Below are positions 16,795-25,178 of a stretch of DNA of 62,607 nt, piece after piece; within the stretch, counting starts at the first letter, position 1; each line of letters starts with the position of its first letter. The stretch is from Pseudomonas plecoglossicida NBRC 103162 = DSM 15088 (lineage in GTDB: Bacteria; Pseudomonadota; Gammaproteobacteria; Pseudomonadales; Pseudomonadaceae). The notes under the pieces are model-generated. The model had not been told where the DNA came from and did no database searches. It was given only the letters and a program-made list of their open reading frames with translations. A program made the translations under genes and the position numbers. The stretch spans positions 1-62,607 of the forward strand of contig NZ_BBIV01000034.1 of NCBI RefSeq assembly GCF_000730665.1, written 5' to 3'.

Positions 16795-17024
16795 CGTACA
16801 ACTCCAGGCGAAGGGCGGGCAGGCAACGGCGTTGTGACGAGCGAACAACCGCCCAGAGCACGAGAAATTTCAATTAATTGCGCGCTGCTGGAGCTGGCGT
16901 ACTGTGTAGGACGGCGCGCTACAGGTTGCAGGAGTAGAGACGACAGGGAGCGTTTCGTAACGTGGGGCCTAGCGCGACAGCACACTTTGCTGACGCCATT
17001 GGCCATGACCTGTGGAGTTCGACG

Positions 17025-17273
17025 ATGATTATCAACCTGCGACAGCGCCCCGAAAGCGCAGACCAAGCGCCTATCCACCTGACCCCGCGCGAGCACCAGG
17101 TTCTGCTCTGGTGCGCCTATGGCAAGAGCTCCTGGGAAATTGGGCAGATCCTGCAATGCCGGGAGTCGACCGTCAATTTTCACGTGTCCAACATTCTGCG
17201 CAAGTTCGACGTGCCGACGCGTGTCGCGGCGGTGATCAAGGCAATCCGCTATGGCATGTTCGCCGAGCAGTGA
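17025..17273 (+). CDS. Short LuxR-type HTH regulator (DNA-binding domain only)
   Basis: 82 residues made almost wholly of a LuxR/GerE four-helix DNA-binding domain: LTPREHQVLLWCAYGKSSWEI (positions about 19-39), then the recognition part ESTVNFHVSNILRKF and a final helix VAAVIKAIRYGM. No sensor domain precedes it; the region upstream to the TonB gene does not encode one. The ATG at 17025 has GGAG 7 bases upstream. A gpL-like gene starts 10 bases after its stop and a holin-like gene follows, so it heads a three-gene unit with phage-related content. Its target is not known. Confidence 0.75.
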   Translation: MIINLRQRPESADQAPIHLTPREHQVLLWCAYGKSSWEIGQILQCRESTVNFHVSNILRKFDVPTRVAAVIKAIRYGMFAEQ

Positions 17274-17283
17274 GGGCAAGCCC

Positions 17284-17643
17284 ATGAGCAAAGAGCCTGT
17301 ATCAGTCACCTGCGTACTGCGTTATCCGGATAGCCATGATCCGTTCTGGCCACGCATGGCATTGCCGGCGATGCGGGCGCGCCTCACGCTGGGGCCTGAG
17401 GTCAGTGACGCACGCCTCGCACTGGCCGTGCGTTGTGCGGCCGTGACCGCTGCCAACGAATTCGCCAGCTGGCGGCTCGCCCTGCGTCGACGTGGTTACA
17501 AGCGCCTCGGCGATGTCGCTGGCCATGCGTGCGGGCGGGCGCTGACGGTTTGCTATGTGCGCTTCGTTGAAGGGGCCGTGCTGCAGAGCTTGTACACCCA
17601 TGGTGTGAGGCCCGACAGGGCCGATGGAGGTAGTCATGAATGA
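17284..17643 (+). CDS. P2 gpL-like head-completion protein fragment
   Basis: 119 residues. The pattern FWPRMALPAMRARL, DARLALAVRCAAVTAANEF, then a Trp-Arg helix, GYKRLGDVAG, and ALTVCYVRFVEGAVLQSLY follows phage P2 gpL (FFPDID, ARL-A, N-E, G-F-RLADVPA, Y-RAV-A-ASLY). P2 gpL has about 169 residues; the C-terminal part is missing here. The gene overlaps the holin-like gene by 8 bases. It is probably a remnant of a P2-like prophage capsid operon, perhaps kept because of translational coupling to the next gene. Similarity was judged by eye. Confidence 0.6.
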   Translation: MSKEPVSVTCVLRYPDSHDPFWPRMALPAMRARLTLGPEVSDARLALAVRCAAVTAANEFASWRLALRRRGYKRLGDVAGHACGRALTVCYVRFVEGAVLQSLYTHGVRPDRADGGSHE

Positions 17644-17983
17644 AGTGGAAAGCATGCGTGATGTGCTGGCAGGCATCTTCCAGCATGAGGGCAGGGTATT
17701 GCTCGGAGCCCTGTTGGGGGCACTGTTCATCACTGTCGCGCGGGGCCATCTGATCTTTGCCTCGCGCAGGCGCCTGTCATTGGCCAATCAGTGCATTCTG
17801 GTGCTCCTGATTCTTGGCGTTGGCTACCTGTTCGAGCCTTTGGTCAAGGCCCTTGTGCCCATGCTGTCGCGTGGCATGGCAGCTTTCGTGGCTGCGACGG
17901 TGGTGATCCCCGTCAGTCTGAAGGCCATGGTGTGGCTGGATGCAGTAGACCTGCGTGACTTCCTCCAGCGTTGGCGACGATGA
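17636..17983 (+). CDS. Holin-like small membrane protein
   Basis: 115 residues with three hydrophobic segments (about 15-35 LLGALLGALFITVA, 48-68 QCILVLLILGVGYLF, 80-98 FVAATVVIPVSL) and a charged C-terminus DFLQRWRR, the usual layout of putative phage holins. GGAGG ends 5 bases before the ATG at 17636; the ATG at 17624 is less likely. In P2 the holin gene Y follows L and X; here it follows the gpL-like gene directly. No endolysin gene is adjacent, so cell lysis is doubtful. Confidence 0.6.
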   Translation: MNEVESMRDVLAGIFQHEGRVLLGALLGALFITVARGHLIFASRRRLSLANQCILVLLILGVGYLFEPLVKALVPMLSRGMAAFVAATVVIPVSLKAMVWLDAVDLRDFLQRWRR

Positions 17984-17985
17984 AT

Positions 17986-18369
17986 TCAGCCTGGCAATTT
18001 CGCCGGCAAGGCGCTGGAAAACTGGTCCAGTCGCTGTTCCAGTTCCTGGATACGTTGCTTGTCCTGAATGTAGAGGAGGGTGGCATGGCGGTCTGCAGAC
18101 GAGAGGCTGCGCAAGCGCTCGATCATGTCGTTTTCCCAGCCATCGTCGGATTTGTCCGGTGACTGGTTGCCTAGCAGCAACCAGTCGAGTGAACAGCCAT
18201 GAATGCCCGCCAAATCTATGCACAATGAATACGGAATGCTCTGTCTTATCTTCCAGCTACTCAGCGTCTGTGGGCTTATGTTCAGGCTTCGGGCCAGTTG
18301 AACATCAGAATTGGCGCCGGTCAGTTGCTTGAGACGCGCCAAGACAGCGGGAAATAATTTGCTACTCAT
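17986..18369 (-). CDS. CI-like phage repressor (HTH) without protease domain
   Basis: 127 residues. The N-terminal part (about 8-70) is a Bacteriophage CI-type HTH: LARLKQLTGANSDVQLARSL, NISPQTLSSWKIRQSIP, and LDWLLLG. A coiled-coil-like tail (90-118) follows instead of an S24 autoprotease, so it would not be RecA-sensitive. It is convergent with the holin-like gene, only 2 bases between stop codons. In P2-like phages such a repressor blocks the early promoter. This supports a prophage relic. Confidence 0.75.
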   Translation of the reverse strand: MSSKLFPAVLARLKQLTGANSDVQLARSLNISPQTLSSWKIRQSIPYSLCIDLAGIHGCSLDWLLLGNQSPDKSDDGWENDMIERLRSLSSADRHATLLYIQDKQRIQELEQRLDQFSSALPAKLPG

Positions 18370-18570
18370 ATTGAGTATCCATGAGTGGTTTAACGTCTTT
18401 CCCTGGCCTTAAACTAATCATTTTTGAATATTTGTCCTGCGATTTGAGGAGTTTCTCGGTATGTGTAGATGTGTGATGAAAAACCCTTCTCGTGCGGTAG
18501 TCAATGCTGGCTCAATGAACTGTGAATTCCTACAGCGCAAGTCGCTGAGTGTGTTGGGCAGGTATCTTTC

Positions 18571-18822
18571 ATGAGTACGTACAAGCTGGTCTGTCCTCAT
18601 TGCGAAAGCCGTATGCGTATCCGCACCAGCGAGGGGCGACATATTTTCTTGAGAGTGGCTTATCTGCAATGTACCAATGAAGCCTGTGGCTGGTCGGTCA
18701 GGGCGGAGTTCGAAATGACCCACGAACTGTCCCCCAGTGGCATGCCCAACCCGGATGTGTATCTGCCATCGGCCAACAGTGACCTACGCAGGACTGCACT
18801 TCAACGCCGCGAGGTTTCCTAG
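18571..18822 (+). CDS. Ogr/Delta-type zinc-finger late activator
   Basis: 83 residues. Four cysteines, C8-x2-C11 (VCPHCES) and C34-x4-C39 (QCTNEACGW), match the zinc site of the P2 Ogr / satellite P4 Delta family, which activates phage late promoters through RNA polymerase alpha. The tail is polar and the length agrees with the family (72-85). Only a weak ribosome site (CAGGT) precedes the ATG. It is 200 bases from the CI-like gene and ends just before the nuoN terminator. Confidence 0.75.
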   Translation: MSTYKLVCPHCESRMRIRTSEGRHIFLRVAYLQCTNEACGWSVRAEFEMTHELSPSGMPNPDVYLPSANSDLRRTALQRREVS

Positions 18823-18845
18823 CCAACCCACGGCTGCTTTTTTTC

Positions 18846-18886
18846 GATAAAAAAAACACCCCGCAAGTGCGGGGTGTTTTTTATCA
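18846..18886. terminator. Bidirectional intrinsic terminator
   Basis: ACACCCCGC-AAGT-GCGGGGTGT with A-runs before and T-runs after, and matching GATAA/TTATC ends: a strong stem with poly-U in both directions. It ends nuoN transcription on the minus strand and the Ogr-like gene on the plus strand. Confidence 0.95.
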
Positions 18887-18895
18887 CCGACCTGA

Positions 18896-20365
18896 TCAAC
18901 CGATCAGTTGCAGACCTGCCTGCTGGACCATCTCCAGCAGCGGTTGCGGGTAGACGCCCAGCACGAACGCCAGAATGGCGATGGCCAGCAGCATGACGCC
19001 ACCGGTACGCTGTTCCCACTTCAGCGGAGCGTCGTGGCGACGCAGGTTCGGCTCGACCAGGAACAGGGTGACCATGACGCGCAGGTAGTAGTAAACGCCG
19101 ATGGCGCTACCGATCACCAGTGCACCGACCAGCCACCACAGCTGCGACTCGACACCGGTGGCGATGATGTAGAACTTGCCGATGAAGCCGGCCGTCAGCG
19201 GGATACCGGCCAGCGACAGCATCATCACGGTCAGCACTGCGGTCAGGTACGGGCGGCGCCAGAACAGGCCGCGGTACTCGTACAGTGCGTCGGCATCACG
19301 GCCACCGTAAGGCGAGGACATCAGGGTGATGACACCGAAGGCGCCGAGGCTGGTGATCACGTAGGTGACCAGGTACACGCCCATGGCCTCCAGGGCCAGG
19401 CCCTTGCTGGCGACCAGGGCGATCAGCAGGTAACCGAAGTGGGCGATGGACGAGTAACCGAGCAGGCGCTTGAGGTTGCTCTGGGTCAGCGCCAACAGGT
19501 TGCCGATCAGGATCGAAGCGACCGCGATCACCGCCAGTACGGTGCTCAGCACGCCGCTGCTGGCAGCAGGGGAGATCATGAACAGACGCACGACCACAGC
19601 GAATACCGCAACCTTGCTGGCGGTGGCCAGGAAGGCGGCGACCGGCGCCGGGGCGCCTTCGTACACATCCGGGGTCCACAGGTGGAACGGTACCAGCGAC
19701 AGCTTGAAGGCCAGGCCGACCAGCATCATGCCCAGGCCCAGTTGCGCCAGCAGGCTAGGCATGCTGGTGGTGGCCAGGGCCTTGCCGATCTGGTCGAAGC
19801 TCAGGCTGCCAGCATCGGCGTACAGCAGGGCCATGCCGAACAGCAAGAAGGCCGAACCTGCGGCCGACAGCACCATGTACTTGATGCCGGCTTCCAGCGA
19901 GCGCTTGTTGAAGAAGGCATACGCCACCAGCCCGTAGACGGGCACCGACAGCAGCTCCAGGCCGATGAACAGGCCGGCCAGGTGATTGGCGCTGACCAGC
20001 ACCAGGCCACCCAGGGCCGACATCAGCAGCAGCAGGTACAGCTCTTCACGGTTGCCCGGGAAGCCCTTGGAGCCTTCGCCGAGGTAGGCGTGGGCGAGGG
20101 TGACGCAAGCCAGCGTGGCCACCAGGATGATTGCCATGTACAGGCAGGCGAACTTGTCGATGGTGATCAGCGGGGTGACCGCCAGCGGCGCGACTTTCAG
20201 CGCCGGCAGGATCGACAGCAGGGCCAGGTTCAGCCCCACGGTGGACAGCAGGAAGGTCTGCGAGTGGTTGCGCTTCCAGGCGATCGCCAGCATCACCACC
20301 ACCGTGGTGATGGTGGTGATCAGCATCGGCGCCAATGCGATGAAGTGTTGAGTGGTGAATTCCAT
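18896..20365 (-). CDS. nuoN: NADH-quinone oxidoreductase subunit N
   Basis: 489 residues, about 14 membrane helices, an antiporter-like subunit of complex I (Mrp family). Proton-channel features include the GLELLSVPVYGL helix with its conserved Glu (about residue 130), the Lys-bearing helix around KYMVLSAAGSAFLLFG, and PFHLWTPDVYEGAPAPV. It is the last gene of the nuo operon; its stop is 10 bases before the terminator. The start at 20365, 7 bases after nuoM, is used, not the further ATG upstream inside nuoM. Confidence 0.97.
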   Translation of the reverse strand: MEFTTQHFIALAPMLITTITTVVVMLAIAWKRNHSQTFLLSTVGLNLALLSILPALKVAPLAVTPLITIDKFACLYMAIILVATLACVTLAHAYLGEGSKGFPGNREELYLLLLMSALGGLVLVSANHLAGLFIGLELLSVPVYGLVAYAFFNKRSLEAGIKYMVLSAAGSAFLLFGMALLYADAGSLSFDQIGKALATTSMPSLLAQLGLGMMLVGLAFKLSLVPFHLWTPDVYEGAPAPVAAFLATASKVAVFAVVVRLFMISPAASSGVLSTVLAVIAVASILIGNLLALTQSNLKRLLGYSSIAHFGYLLIALVASKGLALEAMGVYLVTYVITSLGAFGVITLMSSPYGGRDADALYEYRGLFWRRPYLTAVLTVMMLSLAGIPLTAGFIGKFYIIATGVESQLWWLVGALVIGSAIGVYYYLRVMVTLFLVEPNLRRHDAPLKWEQRTGGVMLLAIAILAFVLGVYPQPLLEMVQQAGLQLIG

Positions 20366-20372
20366 AGCGCTC

Positions 20373-21905
20373 TTACCGGGCCGAAGCGAGTTGAGTGAAA
20401 GCGGAACCGAGCCACTGCTGCACACCACTCATGGTGGCGGCAGAGGTGTCGAGGAACGGCTGCGGATACACGCCCAGCAGGATCAGCAGTACCGCCAGAC
20501 CCAGGACCATGATCAGTTCGCGACCGTCCATGCCGGCCAGCACGCCCTCGGCCTTGGCCGGGCCGAAGTAGGCGCGGTGGATCATGATCAGCGAGTAGAC
20601 CGAACCGAATACCAGGCCGGTGGTGGCAATCACAGTGATCCACGGTACATGGGCGAAGCTGCCGATCAGGATCAGGAACTCGCCGACGAAGTTGCCGGTA
20701 CCCGGAAGGCCCAGGGAGGCGGCGGCGAAGAACAGGCTGATGGCAGGCAGGTAGGCGATACGGTGCCACAGGCCGCCCATCTCGCGCATGTCACGGGTGT
20801 GCAGGCGCTCGTACAGCTGGCCGGCCAGGATGAACAGCGCGGCAGCCGAAAGGCCGTGCGCCAGCATCTGGATCACCGCGCCTTGCAGGGCCTGCTGGCT
20901 GCCGGAGTAGATGCCGATCAGCACGAAGCCCATGTGCGAGACGCTGGAGAAGGCGACCAGGCGCTTGATGTCGGTTTGCGCGAAGGCCAGGAAGGCACCA
21001 TAGAAGATACCGATCAGGCCCAGGGTCATGGCGATCGGCGCGAACTCGGCCGAGGCGTTCGGGAACAGCGGCAAGGCGAAGCGCAGCAGGCCGTAGGCCG
21101 CAGTCTTCAGCAAGATACCGGCCAGATCCACGGAACCTGCAGTCGGTGCCTGGGCGTGTGCATCAGGCAGCCAGGAGTGGAACGGCACCACCGGCAGCTT
21201 CACCGCGAAGGCGATGAAGAAGCCCAGCATCAGCACGTACTCGACGCCGGCCGGCAGCTCGGCCTTGAGCAGGTCGCTGTAGTTGAAGGTGAGCACGCCG
21301 GTGGTGTTGTAGTTGACCAGCACCAGGCCCAGGATCGCCACCAGCATGATCAGGCCGCTGGCCTGGGTGAAGATGAAGAACTTGGTAGCGGCGTAGATCC
21401 GGGTCTTCTTGCCATCCGAGGAGCTGTGACCCCAGAGCGCGATGAGGAAATACATCGGCACCAGCATCATTTCCCAGAAGAAGAAGAACAGGAACAGGTC
21501 CAGGGCCAGGAACACACCGACCACGCCGCCGAGGATCCACATCAGGTTGAGGTGGAAGAAGCCGACGTGGCGCTGGATCTCTTTCCAGGAGCACAGTACC
21601 GACAGCACACCGAGCAGGCCGGTGAGCAGGATCATCAGCAGCGACAGGCCGTCCAGGGCCAGGTGGATGCTGATGCCGAAGCGCTTGATCCACTCGATCT
21701 TGTATTCGAGTGCCCAGGCAGGTTCGGCGCCCGGAGCGGGGGCCAGGGTGTAGTCGCCGGTGCCCCACAGCCACAGGCCGATGCCGAGCAGCAGGGACAT
21801 GGTCAGCAGCGCGATCCAGCGCGGCAGGGTGGAGCCGAAGCGCTCACCCAGCCAGCACAGGAAGCCGCCGATGAAGGGGATCAGGATCAGCCAAGGCAAA
21901 ATCAT
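20373..21905 (-). CDS. nuoM: NADH-quinone oxidoreductase subunit M
   Basis: 510 residues, about 14 membrane helices, the middle antiporter-like proton pump of complex I. Conserved parts: FFFFFWEMMLVPMYFLIALWG carries the essential Glu (about residue 145), KLPVVPFHSWLPDAHAQAPT holds the key Lys and the NuoM signature, and MGFVLIG lies in the later helices. It is 40 bases after nuoL and 7 before nuoN, in one transcription unit. Confidence 0.97.
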   Translation of the reverse strand: MILPWLILIPFIGGFLCWLGERFGSTLPRWIALLTMSLLLGIGLWLWGTGDYTLAPAPGAEPAWALEYKIEWIKRFGISIHLALDGLSLLMILLTGLLGVLSVLCSWKEIQRHVGFFHLNLMWILGGVVGVFLALDLFLFFFFWEMMLVPMYFLIALWGHSSSDGKKTRIYAATKFFIFTQASGLIMLVAILGLVLVNYNTTGVLTFNYSDLLKAELPAGVEYVLMLGFFIAFAVKLPVVPFHSWLPDAHAQAPTAGSVDLAGILLKTAAYGLLRFALPLFPNASAEFAPIAMTLGLIGIFYGAFLAFAQTDIKRLVAFSSVSHMGFVLIGIYSGSQQALQGAVIQMLAHGLSAAALFILAGQLYERLHTRDMREMGGLWHRIAYLPAISLFFAAASLGLPGTGNFVGEFLILIGSFAHVPWITVIATTGLVFGSVYSLIMIHRAYFGPAKAEGVLAGMDGRELIMVLGLAVLLILLGVYPQPFLDTSAATMSGVQQWLGSAFTQLASAR

Positions 21906-21945
21906 GACGGGTTGGTTTCCTTTGGCAAAGTCGCAAGATTCATTG

Positions 21946-23799
21946 TCATACCGCAGCCACTACCACGGCGCCGATGACCAGCACGGCACCGACGGCGATC
22001 GAGGCGGTGTACCAGCGCAGCTGGCCAGTCTCGGTCTTGCTCATGGCGACGTGGCCGCCGCGAGCCATGCGAGGGATCAGGCCGATGCTGCGATCTACCG
22101 GGTCCTTGCGCAGGAGGTGGCTGATCAGCAGGTAAGGTTTGACGAAGAGCTTGTCGTAGATCCAGTCGAAGCCCCAGGCGGCGAACCACCAGGCCGACAG
22201 GACGCGGCCGATGCCGCTGTTGGCGATGGCGGACACCAGGCGACGCTTGCCCAGGAACAGCACCGCGGCCAGCAGGATACCGGCGATGGCGATGGCGCCC
22301 GAGGTGATTTCCAGCGCGTGCTTGGCTTCGCCGCCGGCGTGACCTGCGCTTTCAGGCAGCACGCCTGCCAGCGGCGGGTGGATCCAGGCGCCGATGAAGG
22401 TCGACAGCACGATCAGCACGCCCAGTGGCAGCCAGTGGCTGATGCCATGGCCAGCGTGGGCTTCGGTCTTGGCTTCGCCGTGGAAGGCGATGAAGATCAG
22501 GCGGAAGGTGTACAGCGAGGTCATGAAGGCACCGACCAGGCCGGCATACAGCAGGCCGCTGTTGCCGCTGGCGAAGGCTTCCCAGAGGATCTCGTCCTTG
22601 GAGTAGAAGCCCACGGTGACGATCGGCAGGGCGGCCAGGGCAGCACCACCGACCACGAAGCTGGCATAGGCCAGCGGCAGCTTCTTCCACAGACCGCCCA
22701 TCTTGAAGATGTTCTGCTCGTGGTGGCAGGCAACGATCACCGCACCGGAGGCAAGGAACAGCAGGGCCTTGAAGAAGGCGTGGGTCATCAGGTGGAAGAT
22801 CGCCGCGTCCCAGGCGCCGACGCCCAGGGCCAGGAACATGTAGCCGATCTGGCTCATGGTCGAGTAGGCGAGGATACGCTTGATGTCGGTTTGCACCAGG
22901 GCAGCGAAGCCGGCCAGTACCAGGGTCACGCCGCCGACGACGCCGACCAGGTGCAGGATGTCCGGCGCCAGCAGGAACAGGCCGTTGGTACGGGCGATCA
23001 GGTACACGCCTGCGGTCACCATGGTTGCCGCGTGGATCAGTGCCGAGACCGGAGTCGGGCCCGCCATCGCGTCGGCCAGCCAGGTCTGCAGTGGCAGCTG
23101 GGCCGACTTGCCGACCGCACCGCCCAGCAGCATCAGGGTCGCCAGCACCATCCAGGTGTCACCGGCCTGGAACTTCTGCGGTGCCAGCACCAGCAGTTCC
23201 TGCACGTTCAGGGTACCCAGCTGGGCGAACAGGATGAACAGGCCGATGGCCATGAACACGTCGCCGATGCGGGTGACGATGAAGGCCTTGAGTGCCGCGT
23301 TGCCGTTGTTGCGGTTGCTGTAGTAGAAACCGATCAACAGGTACGAGCACAGGCCCACGCCTTCCCAGCCGAAGTAGATGAACAGCAGGTTGTCGCCCAG
23401 CACCAGGAACAGCATGCTGGCGATGAACAGGTTGGTGTATGCGAAGAAGCGCGAGTAGCCGGTTTCGCCACGCATGTACCAGGAGGCGAACAGGTGGATC
23501 AGGAAGCCGACGCCGGTGACCACACCCAGCATGGTGACCGACAGGCCATCCACGTACAGGGTGAAGTTGGGCGCGAAGCCGTCCACCGACATCCACTGCC
23601 ACAGCAGCAGGCTGTAGGCGCCGCCTTCAGGCGGGGCGACGTTGAACTGCCAGATCACGTAGGCGGCCACGGCGGCCGAGAGGCCGACCGAGCCGACGCC
23701 GATCAGTGCGGACAGGTTCTCCGAGAACCGCCCGCGCGAGAACGACAGCAGCAGGAAGCCGATCAGGGGGAAGACGAAAGTCAGGAAGATAAGGTTCAT
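21946..23799 (-). CDS. nuoL: NADH-quinone oxidoreductase subunit L
   Basis: 617 residues, the distal antiporter-like pump of complex I. The membrane core (1-500) shows FIYFGWEGVGLCSYLLIGFYY with the essential Glu and SAQLPLQTWLADAMAGPTPVSALIHAATMVTAG, the most conserved NuoL signature; the long C-terminal lateral helix and anchor follow. Its ATG overlaps the nuoK stop by 4 bases (ATGA), indicating coupled translation. Confidence 0.97.
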   Translation of the reverse strand: MNLIFLTFVFPLIGFLLLSFSRGRFSENLSALIGVGSVGLSAAVAAYVIWQFNVAPPEGGAYSLLLWQWMSVDGFAPNFTLYVDGLSVTMLGVVTGVGFLIHLFASWYMRGETGYSRFFAYTNLFIASMLFLVLGDNLLFIYFGWEGVGLCSYLLIGFYYSNRNNGNAALKAFIVTRIGDVFMAIGLFILFAQLGTLNVQELLVLAPQKFQAGDTWMVLATLMLLGGAVGKSAQLPLQTWLADAMAGPTPVSALIHAATMVTAGVYLIARTNGLFLLAPDILHLVGVVGGVTLVLAGFAALVQTDIKRILAYSTMSQIGYMFLALGVGAWDAAIFHLMTHAFFKALLFLASGAVIVACHHEQNIFKMGGLWKKLPLAYASFVVGGAALAALPIVTVGFYSKDEILWEAFASGNSGLLYAGLVGAFMTSLYTFRLIFIAFHGEAKTEAHAGHGISHWLPLGVLIVLSTFIGAWIHPPLAGVLPESAGHAGGEAKHALEITSGAIAIAGILLAAVLFLGKRRLVSAIANSGIGRVLSAWWFAAWGFDWIYDKLFVKPYLLISHLLRKDPVDRSIGLIPRMARGGHVAMSKTETGQLRWYTASIAVGAVLVIGAVVVAAV

Positions 23800-24104
23800 C
23801 CGCGCATCTCACTGGCAGCATCGATGTCGAGAGTGTGGAAGCGGCGATACAACTGCAGCAGGATGGCCAGGCCAATGCTGGCCTCGGCGGCTGCCAGGCT
23901 GATCACCAGAATGAACATCACCTGGCCGTCGGGCTGGACCCAACGGGCGCCGGCGACGACGAACGCCAGGGCAGAGGCGTTCATCATGACTTCCAGGCTC
24001 ATGAGCACGAAGAGGATGTTGCGGCGGACCATCAGGCCAACCAGACCTAAGCAGAACAGGATGCCGGCGACCGCCAGACCATGTTCGAGAGGGATAGCAC
24101 CCAT
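23796..24104 (-). CDS. nuoK: NADH-quinone oxidoreductase subunit K
   Basis: 102 residues with three membrane helices. It carries the two conserved membrane glutamates of NuoK (in MSLEVMMNASALAF and SLAAAEASIGLAIL) needed for proton transfer. Located 3 bases after nuoJ and overlapping nuoL by 4 bases. Full family length. Confidence 0.97.
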   Translation of the reverse strand: MGAIPLEHGLAVAGILFCLGLVGLMVRRNILFVLMSLEVMMNASALAFVVAGARWVQPDGQVMFILVISLAAAEASIGLAILLQLYRRFHTLDIDAASEMRG

Positions 24105-24107
24105 GAT

Positions 24108-24608
24108 TTACTCCTTCGCCTCGTTGCGGCCCAGGTGGAAGGCGGTGACGGCTGCAGCCAGCAGCAGCATCGAAGCCAGTTCGACCACCAGCAGGTACGG
24201 GCCGAACAGGCTGATGCCCACTTCTTTCGGGCCCACGGTGGTGCCGCTGATGCCGGCGCCGCTCGGGGCTACGAACAGCACGTACAGCAGTTCGAGCAGC
24301 AGCAGGGCGCCGAGGATCACCGGCCCCGCCCAGATACCGGGCTTGAGCCAGCCCCGTTCCTGGGCGACCGAAGCCGGCCCGAGGTTGAGCATCATCACCA
24401 CGAACACGAACAGCACCATGATGGCGCCGGCGTAGGCGATCACTTCCAGGGCGCCGGCGAACGGCGCACCCAGGGAGAAGAAGATCATGGCCACGGAAAT
24501 CAGCGAAATGATCAGGTAAAGCAAGGCGTGCACGGGGTTGGTGCCGGTGACCACCCGAAGGGTGGAGACCACGGCGATCCCGGATGCGAAGTAGAAAGCG
24601 AATTCCAT
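24108..24608 (-). CDS. nuoJ: NADH-quinone oxidoreductase subunit J
   Basis: 166 residues, five membrane helices. The third-helix motif AGALEVIAYAGAIMVLFVFVV is the hallmark of NuoJ/ND6, which forms the pi-bulge near the E-channel. 10 bases after nuoI and 3 before nuoK. Confidence 0.96.
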   Translation of the reverse strand: MEFAFYFASGIAVVSTLRVVTGTNPVHALLYLIISLISVAMIFFSLGAPFAGALEVIAYAGAIMVLFVFVVMMLNLGPASVAQERGWLKPGIWAGPVILGALLLLELLYVLFVAPSGAGISGTTVGPKEVGISLFGPYLLVVELASMLLLAAAVTAFHLGRNEAKE

Positions 24609-24618
24609 CTTTCTGTCC

Positions 24619-25167
24619 TTATGGGAGCAAGCTCTTCACGTTGATCGGCTCGGCTTCGTTCTGTGCAGAGCCCTTCGGCTTGCCAGCGATCGCCATACCC
24701 GCAACACGGTAGAAGTTGTAGTCAGGGTTCTTGCCGGGGCCGGAGATCAGCAGATCTTCTTTCTCGTACACCAGGTCCTGACGCTTGAACTCGGCCATTT
24801 CGAAATCCGGCGTCAGCTGGATCGCGGTGGTCGGGCACGCTTCTTCACACAGGCCGCAGAAAATGCAACGCGAGAAGTTGATGCGGAAGAACTCCGGGTA
24901 CCAGCGGCCGTCCTCGGTCTCGGCCTTCTGCAGCGAGATGCAGCCAACCGGGCAGGCCACCGCGCAGAGGTTGCACGCTACGCAGCGCTCCTCGCCATCG
25001 GGGTCGCGGGTGAGGACGATGCGGCCGCGGTAGCGCGGCGGCAGGTACACGGGCTCTTCGGGGTACTGCAGGGTATCGCGCTTGCGGAACCCGTGGGAGA
25101 ACACCATTGCCAGGCTGCGCAGCTGGGTGCCGGTGCCCTTAACGATGTCGCCGATATACTTGAACAT
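24619..25167 (-). CDS. nuoI: NADH-quinone oxidoreductase subunit I (two 4Fe-4S clusters)
   Basis: 182 residues, an amphipathic N-terminal helix then a double ferredoxin fold. CVACNLCAVACPVGC and CIFCGLCEEACPTTA give the eight cysteines for clusters N6a and N6b, passing electrons towards N2 in NuoB. 11 bases after nuoH, 10 before nuoJ. Confidence 0.97.
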   Translation of the reverse strand: MFKYIGDIVKGTGTQLRSLAMVFSHGFRKRDTLQYPEEPVYLPPRYRGRIVLTRDPDGEERCVACNLCAVACPVGCISLQKAETEDGRWYPEFFRINFSRCIFCGLCEEACPTTAIQLTPDFEMAEFKRQDLVYEKEDLLISGPGKNPDYNFYRVAGMAIAGKPKGSAQNEAEPINVKSLLP

Positions 25168-25178
25168 GGGTCAAATCC

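Noticed and set aside
16795..17024. Fur box or lux box between the TonB receptor and the LuxR-type gene
   Set aside because: No match to the 19-base Fur consensus; a CTGT ... ACAG pair near 16908-16931 has a spacing of 15 instead of the lux-box spacing.
21760..24435. Long open frame on the plus strand antisense to nuoL, nuoK and nuoJ (891 codons)
   Set aside because: Gln/Gly/His/Asp-rich composition with no domain, and it is the mirror of three well-supported nuo genes; high GC leaves such frames open. Similar ones at 18908-20398, 20352-21977 and 26186-28840 were rejected for the same reason.
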